DNA from: Paranoxybacillus sp035645275
GTDB taxonomy: Bacteria > Bacillota > Bacilli > Bacillales > Anoxybacillaceae
Length of the DNA: 64,000 bases
Reading direction: 5' to 3'
Assembly: GCA_035645275.1 (NCBI GenBank)
Contig: DASQMX010000026.1
Span: 248,001-312,000, forward strand
Under the pieces are notes generated by a model, which was not told the DNA's origin, made no database searches, and saw only the letters and a list, made by a program, of their open reading frames with translations. Position numbers and translations under genes: made by a program. Of this stretch, positions 17,189 through 25,796 are shown piece by piece; the stretch's first letter is position 1; each line of letters opens with the position of its first letter.

Positions 17189-17827
17189 CTACGTCTGCGT
17201 TACTTTTTTATACACGAAATAAGAGTACACCATCGGTACAATTGCGATAAAGACGATGGATGAAATGAGAAGAAAGACACGAAACGTTGAAGTCACAAAC
17301 GCGGAAACGATGAGCATCACACCCCCGATAAAAAACACTTTGCCTCCAAAGCGGTGCGTTTTCGCCCAAACAGTCTCGTTCGCCAATGTCCATGGTGTAC
17401 GAATGCCGATAAAATAATTCGCTTTGACTTTCGGCAGATAGTTTCCAAGAATCATAAAGAGCAGCCCTAATCCTATATTGACAATCCAATCCATATGGAC
17501 ATGGTAACCAAGACCGCTGAAAATAACGACGATGTGAATAGCGGTGAAAAACGTTAACGTCACATTCACGAAAACACGGTGCACTCCCGCAAAATTTTGG
17601 TAATTCTCTTTACGCGGATCGATTTTTGCCACTCCAAGCAGTATTCCATAAATACCAGTCAACAAAATCGGTCCAAATAAAACGGCAAAAAGCTTAGAAG
17701 AATAACCATCCACTTCCCCAGCGGCATTCCAATGGGACGGAACTTGGTCAGGCAATTGCGGATACGCCCATAGCGAAATCGCAACACTGATAATGATGAG
17801 CAAGAAATAATACCAATGTTTTTTCAT
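17189..17827 (-). CDS. sdpI: SdpI-family membrane protein
   Basis: The 212-residue protein begins with a helix followed by a DUF1648-like PQLPDQVPSHWNAAGEVDGY segment, then several more helices and the SdpI motif YFIGIRTPWTLANETVWAKTH. In B. subtilis SdpI confers immunity to the SdpC toxin and captures the repressor SdpR at the membrane. Here it overlaps the upstream sdpR-like gene by ATGA. No sdpABC toxin genes are in the window, so it may act as orphan immunity or sense something else. Confidence 0.88.
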   Translation of the reverse strand: MKKHWYYFLLIIISVAISLWAYPQLPDQVPSHWNAAGEVDGYSSKLFAVLFGPILLTGIYGILLGVAKIDPRKENYQNFAGVHRVFVNVTLTFFTAIHIVVIFSGLGYHVHMDWIVNIGLGLLFMILGNYLPKVKANYFIGIRTPWTLANETVWAKTHRFGGKVFFIGGVMLIVSAFVTSTFRVFLLISSIVFIAIVPMVYSYFVYKKVTQT

Positions 17828-18102
17828 TCCTTCTCCCCCTTTTTTCCTTGTAATGCTAAAAGCCAGGTTAATACATCTTGCAAGACGGTCGTATTAATCG
17901 AATAATAGATGTACTGCCCCTTTTTTTCAGCATGCACTAATTCCGCCTGTTTCAGCAAGTTCAAATGATGTGAAATGCTTGGTTTCGAAATACGGAAATG
18001 ATCGGCGATTTCCCCTGCAGTCAAATCTCTACTTTTCAACAAGTTTAAAATGTCTCTTCGTGTTGGATCGGCAAGTGCTTTATAGACTAAATTCATTTTC
18101 AT
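17824..18102 (-). CDS. sdpR: ArsR-family repressor, SdpR-like
   Basis: The 92-residue winged helix has the standard ALADPTRRDILNLLKSRDL start, the recognition helix FRISKPSISHHLNLLK and the wing AEKKGQYIYYSIN. It lacks the metal-binding cysteines of true ArsR. It is coupled to sdpI and presumably represses its own operon until SdpI sequesters it. A likely operator with TTAGATAATTTTCTAA symmetry lies just upstream. Confidence 0.85.
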   Translation of the reverse strand: MKMNLVYKALADPTRRDILNLLKSRDLTAGEIADHFRISKPSISHHLNLLKQAELVHAEKKGQYIYYSINTTVLQDVLTWLLALQGKKGEKE

Positions 18103-18296
18103 ATTAGTTCACCATTATTATTTCGTTATTTAGAAAATTATCTAATTATTTAATTGTAGAATAAAAGACGTTCTGCTTTTTGTCAATCCTATTTTTATGT
18201 TCAATGATTTTTATCTGGCACCATGGGTTTAAATAGCTGTTTTCTAAAAGGAATCAATAAAATATGGTAGAATAATAGTACTGGAGGTGGAAAACA

Positions 18297-18494
18297 ATGG
18301 ATAAAAAAATTCACCCATTGATACTGTTAAACCTATTTATCAATTCAATTGTTCTCTGTATGTTTGCTTATGACAAATACAGCGAAAATGAGATAGGTTA
18401 CAGCATTTCCTTTACAGTCTTATGTGTATTTTTTGTTTCCTTAACAATTTATGGATTAATGAAAAATAGCAAGATTGGCTGTACAAAACAATAA
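18297..18494 (+). CDS. small two-helix membrane protein
   Basis: The gene encodes 65 residues with two hydrophobic segments (about 8-24 and 35-54) and a GGAGGTGGAAAACA site before the ATG. No family was recognised. It stands alone between the sdp operon and an IS1595 relic. Confidence 0.55.
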   Translation: MDKKIHPLILLNLFINSIVLCMFAYDKYSENEIGYSISFTVLCVFFVSLTIYGLMKNSKIGCTKQ

Positions 18495-18538
18495 AGGAAA
18501 TTATGCTTCTCTTAGATGTTGAATGGTAGAAAAGTTTA

Positions 18539-18800
18539 CCTTTCAGCAAGAGGAGAGAAGCATTTCCTTTACACGCTCTTGAAACGGCACTTTCTTGTTC
18601 AGTTCAAGAAAACGATGCCAGAAAAGGTAATTATCAAGGTATTTGGTTGCCACACCTTGAAACATGTTCATCCATTTTTTCAAACGAGTGTGATACCGGT
18701 TGACGTGCTGAACATGGAAAATTCCTTTCTTTAGTATAGACACCTTTACGAACATTGATAGCTTCGTGTTGCAAACCCTTCATCGCAGCGAACTTTATAT
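18539..18800 (-). pseudogene. IS1595-type transposase, C-terminal remnant
   Basis: Two reverse-strand frames can be joined. One reads MKGLQHEAINVRKGVYTKE and the other GIFHVQHVNRYHTRLKKWM, then FQGVATKYLDNYLFWHRFLE. The second block is the typical end of an ISXO2-like (IS1595) transposase (HVNxYHxRLKxWM, GVATKYLxNYLxW). A frameshift separates them and the N-terminal two thirds are missing. Confidence 0.75.
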
Positions 18801-18870
18801 ATAGGTTCAATTTGACCTTCAATTCGAAAGGATAAAAGGAAAATTGTAATTATATGTTATTTTATAGTGG

Positions 18871-18904
18871 TACTTCAACTAACGTAAACAGGTTAGTTGA
18901 AGTA
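18871..18904. repeat. 13-bp perfect inverted repeat upstream of the YdcF-like gene
   Basis: TACTTCAACTAAC and GTTAGTTGAAGTA are separated by eight bases and lie about 30 bp before the next start. It has no T-run, so it is either an operator or an IS end. A related CACTAACGGGGGC sequence follows the gene. Confidence 0.6.
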
Positions 18905-18936
18905 GAAGTAATTCGAATAAAAAGGAGGAAAAAACA

Positions 18937-19491
18937 ATGTCGTATCCATTCGATTGCATTACCAACTTTATTTTTGTTGAAACTGAAATTGCCCCCGCAG
19001 ATGTGATTTTAGTTCCTGGTGCGAACCATCCTCCACTAATGGAAAAAGCAGCTTCCTTGTATCAACAGGGATTAGCACCATACATACTTCCATCTGGCGG
19101 ATATAAACCACATGTAGGAACTACTGAATGGGATTTCTTACGAAATATTGGCATTGCAAATGGAGTGCCTGAAGAAGCAATTTTAAAAGAAGATAAAGCA
19201 CAAAATACTTTTGAAAATGCACGTTTTTCGTTTGAAGTTCTACAAAAAACAGGAATACACCCTAGAAAAGTTATAATGGTCTGTAAAGCAGGGCACTCTC
19301 GTCGAGCATTATTAACTTATCAAACGGTGTTTCCAAAAGAAACAGAGTTCTTCATCTCGCCTGTAATCGACAGGTATGGAATAACCAAGGAAAACTGGTT
19401 TTTGTCTGAAGTTGGGATAAGTCGTATAATGACTGAAGTTGAGAAAATCGGTAAATACTTTGGTCATCAAATTCCGAATTGGGTTAAATAA
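18937..19491 (+). CDS. YdcF-like (DUF218) family protein
   Basis: The 184-residue protein follows the DUF218 pattern: ADVILVPGANHPPLMEKAASLYQQG near the N-terminus, LPSGGYKP, the acidic AQNTFENARFSF, and VCKAGHSRRALLTYQ. The fold binds S-adenosylmethionine in E. coli YdcF, but the physiological role is unknown. It lacks the N-terminal helices of membrane-bound relatives. It starts after AAAGGAGGAAAAAACA and is flanked by repeats on both sides. Confidence 0.85.
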   Translation: MSYPFDCITNFIFVETEIAPADVILVPGANHPPLMEKAASLYQQGLAPYILPSGGYKPHVGTTEWDFLRNIGIANGVPEEAILKEDKAQNTFENARFSFEVLQKTGIHPRKVIMVCKAGHSRRALLTYQTVFPKETEFFISPVIDRYGITKENWFLSEVGISRIMTEVEKIGKYFGHQIPNWVK

Positions 19492-19564
19492 TACACAGAT
19501 TTTGTCTGTGTTACTTCACTAACGGGGGCTTTAACTGAATAAAGTGAAAGTATAAAATCAACGC

Positions 19565-19621
19565 CCAGAGCGACATTTCACGTTCTTTGTCTTCTTCTAA
19601 TGAAAATGGTATCTTAAGCAT
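19565..19621 (-). pseudogene. 19-codon scar of a UvrD-like helicase motif
   Basis: The reverse strand reads LKIPFSLEEDKEREMSLW. It matches the C-terminal motif ENMPFPLEEDKEREVSLL of the helicase gene 1.2 kb away at about 13 of 15 core positions. No other helicase sequence surrounds it. It is probably what remains of a second helicase copy. Confidence 0.7.
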
Positions 19622-19655
19622 ACTTCCTAATCAAACGTTGTCCATCGATTAGCGA

Positions 19656-20642
19656 TCAATTTGGACTCCATTGATGTTCAAAACCGTTAACAATGGAATA
19701 GTGATACAAATCTTGTAATTTTTCAGATTGATAAAATTTGAATTCCTTTATGATGATAGCTTCTTTAGATGCTGCAAGTTGTTCGTTTCGTTCAATAAGC
19801 GAATTCAAAAATATTTCTTTAGCTATACGATCTCGTTTTGACACATTGCAACTTCGACATGCAAGCACTAAATTCCATAGTTGATCCGTTTGCACAAAGC
19901 TCCATGGAATGAAATGGTCTACATGAGCAGTTGTGCGGTCATTTAACATTTTCCCACAATAAAAACATGCTTTATCTCCGAAAGAAATGAGTATATTGTA
20001 AAACATATCAAGGGAAGAGCGCTTAGATACATTTTCGACCTTCATCAGCATCTGCACAGTATCTTCCGCTCGGTTGTATTTTTCTAAAAATAAGGCAAGA
20101 TGATAGTTCGTCAAATAGGTAAGAATCTTTTGATACTTTAGCATAAATTTATAGACCGCTTCATTTATTCTTAAATACTCTTTTTTTAAATCAAATTTAT
20201 AAATAATTCCTTTTGAATCTCCGTAAAGAGCTCCAATCACATATCTCTTTCCTACTTTTTTCACCTGTTGAACAATCTCAAGCTGCAGATCATAAGGAAG
20301 CTTATCAAATCTAAAATCATTTGAAATCGAAAGCTCTTTTTGAAAGTTCACTAATACTTTTTCGATTGCTGAATTCATGGATGAGCTATTGCTCTGTCTT
20401 AACTGATGATGTACGACTAAATTCCAATAAATTTTCGTAAACGACTCAAATAACTGATAATAATTAATCTCTAGATTTTCGTTTACGTTATACAAGTTTT
20501 CAATTAGTGATTTAATAAGGCCAAATTTATAAGTCATTGTATTTTTAGACTTTGGCGAAAAGAACGTATTGAACATTTGCCAAATTTGTTGTTCGGTTAA
20601 ATAAGTTTCTTTAATTTCTCCGATTTTTAGGTTCCAGGTCAT
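19656..20642 (-). CDS. HNH endonuclease, partner of the NERD helicase
   Basis: The protein has about 328 residues. The C-terminal third carries an HNH nuclease: CFYCGK (first zinc pair), AHVDHFIPWSF (catalytic histidine), NLVLACRSCNVSKRD (asparagine and second zinc pair). The N-terminal two thirds are helical and unrecognised, so this is not a simple phage HNH. The ATG was chosen because AGGTG precedes it. The gene lies 46 bases after the helicase stop on the same strand and is almost certainly co-transcribed. A defence role is an inference from the neighbours. Confidence 0.8.
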   Translation of the reverse strand: MTWNLKIGEIKETYLTEQQIWQMFNTFFSPKSKNTMTYKFGLIKSLIENLYNVNENLEINYYQLFESFTKIYWNLVVHHQLRQSNSSSMNSAIEKVLVNFQKELSISNDFRFDKLPYDLQLEIVQQVKKVGKRYVIGALYGDSKGIIYKFDLKKEYLRINEAVYKFMLKYQKILTYLTNYHLALFLEKYNRAEDTVQMLMKVENVSKRSSLDMFYNILISFGDKACFYCGKMLNDRTTAHVDHFIPWSFVQTDQLWNLVLACRSCNVSKRDRIAKEIFLNSLIERNEQLAASKEAIIIKEFKFYQSEKLQDLYHYSIVNGFEHQWSPN

Positions 20643-20688
20643 TTTGTTCACCTATAGACATATGAGAGTATTTAAATAGCCTATATGT

Positions 20689-22611
20689 TCATCTTACATA
20701 TTTCTTACGTACGTCCTTTGAATTTTGTCGTTCCTCTCTTATCCTCTCAAAATACTCTGTGAACTCCGACTCTCCTGAATAAGACAGGCATAAGTATTCT
20801 TTTGCTCTTGTCATGCCTATATATAATAAGGATACTTCCCGTTCTTTATCTTCTTCGAGAGGAAACGGCATGTTTTCGACATTGACGATAAATACCGCCT
20901 GAAAATCAAGTCCTTTGCTGCTTTCGATCGTGCTAACTTTAACGGTATTATCATCGCGCAGAAAATTTCGTTTTGCTGCTTCATCTTCCGTAAGCCAATA
21001 ATAAGGAATTTGTCCCTGTTCTAAACTTCTTTTAATCGTATCGATAATATTTTGCTGATGTGTTCGCTTGACACGGTAAAGAATTAATATCTCAGAGTAA
21101 GGAACTTTTTTCTCTTTGTGCAGCTTTTGAATTTGCCGAACAACCATTTTCATTTCCTGGGCAAAATTGTCTGCCTTGAAAATGCCCGGTTCCGGTCCTT
21201 TGCGCCGTGTGCTTTGCGGTGCGATAATTTCCCCTTCAAATTCACGGCTTGCGACTTTATTTTTTAACATGGAATGTGCCTGATAAAAATCCCAAGCAAA
21301 TTTAACGATTTGTGCCGTATTTCGATAGTTGATGTTCAATATTTTGGAACGTCCTTGAAAACTCAAGCCCATGTCTTGAAGATAAGAGCGTTTTCTTTTA
21401 TAGATCGTCTGCGCCCTGTCTTCAACGAGCAATAAAGACTGCGTATCTGGGTTTAATAGTTTACTGATGAGAGCGAGCCATTCCGATTCGAAATCCTGTC
21501 CTTCATCAATTAAAATCGCATCATACATCGGCAAAATCGCTTCGTTTTTTTCAAGTTTCTCCAGTATAGAAGGAATTTGTCTCTCTGTTATTTTCAAATC
21601 ATATTTAAGCCATTCATGGAAGTTGCGGACAATAATATGATCCCATTTCGCTTCCGCTTTTCCGTCTTCTTTTGTAAAATCAAAGTCAAATAAGCTTTCC
21701 GGTTCGTTTAACATATGATGAATCATTTGCCGAATGCCTTGCGCCAGCGAAATGTTATAACAAAGAATTAAGATTTTCCAATCCGGGTGCTGCTTCGCTA
21801 AAAGTTTAGCACGGCTTGCCAAAATAAGCGTCTTGCCGCTGCCGGCCACTCCTCTTATCAATCTATTTTTATCGCCAATTTGTTTTGCCAAGTTTTCTTG
21901 ATGCAGATCCATCGCTTTAATATCATGAAGAGACAGCAATAACTGATCCTGATACGGAACCGGCGGCTTAAACTCGGCGCTAATGCGCACTTCTGGGAAA
22001 AGATGATAGCGAATCGCATCAATCTCTTCCTTTGACAAAGGCGTGCGAAGACGATAAGGAACGATGAACATGTTTAATATCTTTTCTATTAAATTCTCTT
22101 CAGAAAAAGACTCCTTATCCGGATCAATCTCATCCCTTGTAAAACAAAGATTCGGATCAATAACAGAATACAGACCTTCCTGAATAAAGTCTTTCTGATA
22201 TAATCTTGTAAACACTGCTCCGTAACCATAAGGAAACTTAAGCTGAAATTGATATTTTCCTTCTAAATGAATTAAATTTTTGTCCTTTTTTAAAACGTCA
22301 ACAATGTGAAACATATTATCGCGAGCCTGCTTCAGTGGGCTTTTCACGGTCGTCTGCTCTCCCGCTGTGCTTATAATCGTCCACTCATCATGGTTCAATT
22401 GGAATAATGTACTTTTTGTATAATCTTTCACTTCCAACACGACAAGCCCCAAATCAGGACCGATAATGACGAAATCCGGCCTTTTCCCGCGAATCTCTGG
22501 CTCGTAATAAACAATATAGTCATCTGGCAAATACGTTTTCAACGTGCGAAATAATAATCGTTCCCCTGCCGTGGCTGTAGAGCGGATTGTTTCTGGAATG
22601 GTATAGGCCAT
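20689..22611 (-). CDS. NERD-domain UvrD-like DNA helicase
   Basis: The 640-residue protein begins with a NERD nuclease-related domain (ERLLFRTLKTYL, PDFVIIGPDLGLVVLEVKDY, about residues 15-120). A superfamily 1 helicase follows: Walker A GVAGSGKT near residue 255, ILIDEGQDFESEW, and the C-terminal STIESSKGLDFQAVF and YIGMTRAKEYL. NERD helicases occur in phage-defence and plasmid contexts. It starts after GAGAGGTTT. Together with the HNH gene it forms a nuclease-helicase pair of a kind I cannot match to a named system. Confidence 0.88.
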   Translation of the reverse strand: MAYTIPETIRSTATAGERLLFRTLKTYLPDDYIVYYEPEIRGKRPDFVIIGPDLGLVVLEVKDYTKSTLFQLNHDEWTIISTAGEQTTVKSPLKQARDNMFHIVDVLKKDKNLIHLEGKYQFQLKFPYGYGAVFTRLYQKDFIQEGLYSVIDPNLCFTRDEIDPDKESFSEENLIEKILNMFIVPYRLRTPLSKEEIDAIRYHLFPEVRISAEFKPPVPYQDQLLLSLHDIKAMDLHQENLAKQIGDKNRLIRGVAGSGKTLILASRAKLLAKQHPDWKILILCYNISLAQGIRQMIHHMLNEPESLFDFDFTKEDGKAEAKWDHIIVRNFHEWLKYDLKITERQIPSILEKLEKNEAILPMYDAILIDEGQDFESEWLALISKLLNPDTQSLLLVEDRAQTIYKRKRSYLQDMGLSFQGRSKILNINYRNTAQIVKFAWDFYQAHSMLKNKVASREFEGEIIAPQSTRRKGPEPGIFKADNFAQEMKMVVRQIQKLHKEKKVPYSEILILYRVKRTHQQNIIDTIKRSLEQGQIPYYWLTEDEAAKRNFLRDDNTVKVSTIESSKGLDFQAVFIVNVENMPFPLEEDKEREVSLLYIGMTRAKEYLCLSYSGESEFTEYFERIREERQNSKDVRKKYVR

Positions 22612-22769
22612 AAACCTCTCACTCCATCATTGCTTCGTAAAAAATTTCGTTTTTTAATCATTATACTACAAAATTAGTACTTTTTTCCCTAATTTCTACA
22701 AAATTCTAGAGAGAATCCATTATGATGAAGAACATTATTTAAATGAATAATGGAAAAAGGTGACTGATT

Positions 22770-24208
22770 ATGAAAATCGTATCTTTAGAACTCCATCATT
22801 TTAAAAATCATACATATGCCAGCTTTCACTTTAAAAATACAAATCATTTCTTCGGGGATAACTTTACCGGTAAAACATAGATTGGGGATTGCGATTGTAT
22901 TTGCGCTGTATGGAGTTACAAAACACGGTTTTAAGACGTATGTACATGATTTTATTCAAGCAGGAAAAAACTCGATGTCTGTCAAAATTGCGATACAACT
23001 AAATAACGAACTTTTAGAAATTGAACGGTCGATTCACGGCAAAAAAGAAACTCTACTTTTTAACAACAATAAGATCACACAAAAACAACTTTCACAGTTA
23101 ATTGGTGACCATACTCTTTTCATTTATAGTTTTTTCCCCGATGTATTTCCTGAAGAGGATAAAAAAATAGCCCGTGAATTTCTTCTCTCACTGTTGCCTA
23201 ATCAAAATGAAATCAATGAAACTATTAAAGCCTTAGAAACTCGAATGAAAAATTTGCTGAAACAAGAAAAAAAGCTGAAACAAAACATTACTTAATTATT
23301 ATGGTCAGCTTAACATTCTCGAATCGGAGTTCGCTTCTTTCGAAAAGCAAACGAATGATGAACAAATTGATTTTGCTAAAATGGAAACGCAAAAAATATT
23401 AACTGAAGCAAACTTGGAAAAAATGAAAAGACAAAACGAAGAAATAAGAACTGCGATTGCAAGTGTTCAAAGACAACTGGAAGAAATCAACTCCAAATTA
23501 TTGGATTTGCAAAAACATCAAGAGCTAACAACTTATGAACAATGTCCGCTATGTAAACAAACACTGTCAAATGAGTATCGATTATCTCTTAAAAAGGAAG
23601 CAACCGTTTCAACGGAGCAGCTTTTATTAGAAAAAGAAACATTAGAGCAAAAAGAAGAGTTACTTAATCGTGAACTCAAAGAACTAACAATGAAAATAGA
23701 ACAGTTGCAGCTGGAGAGCCAAAAGCAAAATGAGCGAATTGAACAAGCAAAAATACAGCAAAACAGTCAAATGCTCGCAAAACAGTTGCAGCAAAAGAAA
23801 ATGGAGATTATTGATACGCTTAAATCAAAAAAAATCAATATACAAACGATAAAAGCGGAAATGAAGTTGCTCAAACATCAACTCGCCCAAGTTTTTTCAA
23901 ACATACAAAATATGATCAATAATGAGCTGTCAGATAGTCAGATACTGCTGTTTAAACGTCTTAAAAGCGGAGAACTACGCCCTGACTTTCAAATATTTTA
24001 TAAAAATAAACCTTATAGGGTTTTATCATATAGCGAAAAAATAAGATGTATGGTTGAAATTTCTTCGATTATACAGCATTTTTCTAATAGATGTTACCCT
24101 ATTTTTCTCGATAATTTAGAAAGTGTGACTCATTTAAACCCGCCTAAAACGCAAATTTTTACCGCAAGTGTCCGAAAAGGCGCGCCGCTTCAATTGCATG
24201 CAAAGTAA
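22770..24208 (+). pseudogene. SbcC/Rad50-like ATPase, broken into three frames
   Basis: The frame starts KIVSLELHHFKNHTYASFHF and reaches a Walker A (GDNFTGKT), immediately followed by a TAG and a one-base insertion. It continues as IAIVFALYGVTKHG and a coiled coil, shifts frame again near 23293, and ends with a coiled coil holding a zinc-hook-like CPLCKQTL and a degenerate ABC C-terminus (PIFLDNLESV). The reconstructed protein is about 480 residues, much shorter than SbcC. No SbcD-like nuclease is adjacent. At least three lesions show the gene is dead. Confidence 0.8.
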
Positions 24209-24250
24209 TCCTCAAGTATTCTTATAGCCTATGAAGATGAATAAAAGAAA

Positions 24251-24359
24251 AGGCTGTCTCCCCCCAAGACCAGCCCTCATAACACAATAATAGGACATTT
24301 GGATAAATGAACGATATATTGTGAAATGCGCGTGAGGTCAGCCCCTTATGAGACAGCCT
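24251..24359. repeat. long inverted repeat, AGGCTGTCTC family
   Basis: AGGCTGTCTC at the left and GAGACAGCCT at the right enclose about 90 bases that include GGTCAGCCCC. Related hairpins with GTCTGACC cores lie near 42.6, 53.6, 57.4 and 59.0 kb. It separates the dead ATPase from the restriction gene on the opposite strand and may act as a bidirectional terminator. Confidence 0.6.
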
Positions 24360-24373
24360 CCTTACGAACAATC

Positions 24374-25657
24374 CTAATATTTGTTTGGCAATTCACAAAT
24401 CCATTTCACCCAGCCGATGATCGTGCTTGCTCTTCTCCGGAATGTGGACTCTGATGCTAATCCGTACAGCTCGTGATGCTTCATTCTTTCGACGACAAAA
24501 TCTTTCGTAACGTTTTGACCGTTTCGCACATATTCGTCGTAAACTTCCTTGAATACTTTGTGTTCGAGAATTTTTTCCGCTAATGTTAAATACTTTTCTC
24601 TATACGGAAGCGACATGACCCTTCTGCCTTCGTCCGTTAAAGCAATCATTACATCGTCGGCCGTTTCATATTTTTTGGCTAATCCTAAATAAATACAAGC
24701 ATTGGAATAATAATCGGTCTGTCGCTTATCGAAGTTGTAGTTCTCGGTTATTTCATTTTTGCTCATATCCCCTGCATACAGCAATCCAAGCAAATCAACG
24801 ACGCGTGCAAATGTATCGGCCTGCGGAAACGGAACGTGCGGTTCAGGGACAAAATGAACAGCCTTTGCAGCAACTTGTTGAACATCTGCTTCCGTAATTT
24901 TACGGTGTGAGACGATATAGTCTTTTTGTTTCACTAGTTTATAAGAATTAAATGTATTTTCATCTTCAAACTCATACATAAAAAAACTGAAAATATCATT
25001 TGAATGCGTGAAAAAGATTGGAACAACTTCTTTGTTAATACGGTTTTTCCACACCTTAAAAGGATAAAATAACTGCCTTACATTAAAATCTTTTGCCATT
25101 TCCTTTTTCGCTTCGATAATCGCAAATTTCGTCTTTCCTTCATAGCCACCATCAATCTCAATTTGTGCACCATTGACTTTCACATATTTTCGATGCCCAT
25201 TTTTACTTTCAATATAGTAATCAAATTCACCTGATCCCATGCGACCGCTTACCGTATGCCATGTTTCTTCCCCTAAAAAATCGTTAATCATACCACTATG
25301 GTAAGCAAAATGTAATGCTGCACTTTCGCTATAAAGGTCATCATATTTTATCGTTTCTATGTAATGAGGAATGTTAACTTCTTGCGGTTTCATTTTCTTA
25401 TATGTAACTTTCGCAAAGATCGAAAAATCACCTATCACATAAGCGCTCCGTGAAATAGGTAATATGGAAAGATTATTTTTTTCAAATATATCCGGTAAGT
25501 TGTTTTCATGATCAAACTTACACATTAACCGCGGTTCACGGTATTTTCTAATCACTTCAGCGGAAATTTCATAAAATCCATCTTGTTTGATTTTATTTAA
25601 AATATCATAGTCTTTAAAAATTTGCTCCCAAGCTATATCATTTTTCGTTTTCGCCAT
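24374..25657 (-). CDS. putative type II restriction endonuclease
   Basis: The 427-residue protein resembles restriction endonucleases with DUF6996/DUF6997-type domains. A possible PD-(D/E)xK core lies around residues 140-185: GEFDYYIES, then AQIEIDGGYEG, then FAIIEAKKEMAKDF. The C-terminal 130 residues look like a winged-helix recognition domain with DKRQTDYYSNACIYLGLAKK. The methyltransferase gene 140 bases upstream on the same strand supports a restriction role. The recognition site is not visible. A GGTGG site precedes the ATG. Confidence 0.65.
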   Translation of the reverse strand: MAKTKNDIAWEQIFKDYDILNKIKQDGFYEISAEVIRKYREPRLMCKFDHENNLPDIFEKNNLSILPISRSAYVIGDFSIFAKVTYKKMKPQEVNIPHYIETIKYDDLYSESAALHFAYHSGMINDFLGEETWHTVSGRMGSGEFDYYIESKNGHRKYVKVNGAQIEIDGGYEGKTKFAIIEAKKEMAKDFNVRQLFYPFKVWKNRINKEVVPIFFTHSNDIFSFFMYEFEDENTFNSYKLVKQKDYIVSHRKITEADVQQVAAKAVHFVPEPHVPFPQADTFARVVDLLGLLYAGDMSKNEITENYNFDKRQTDYYSNACIYLGLAKKYETADDVMIALTDEGRRVMSLPYREKYLTLAEKILEHKVFKEVYDEYVRNGQNVTKDFVVERMKHHELYGLASESTFRRRASTIIGWVKWICELPNKY

Positions 25658-25796
25658 TGTTCACCACCGACACTTTATCAAAATTTCAATGCTTCAAAAC
25701 TTTTCCGTCCAATTACATTATATATCCAAATTTCGTTAGTAAATCGAGTATTTCTTTCTTTACTACACAAAAAATAAAGCTCAATAACATGTTTTG

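Noticed and set aside
17208..17489. Alternative reverse frame inside sdpI
   Set aside because: It is a shadow of the well-supported SdpI frame and has no ribosome binding site or recognisable domain.
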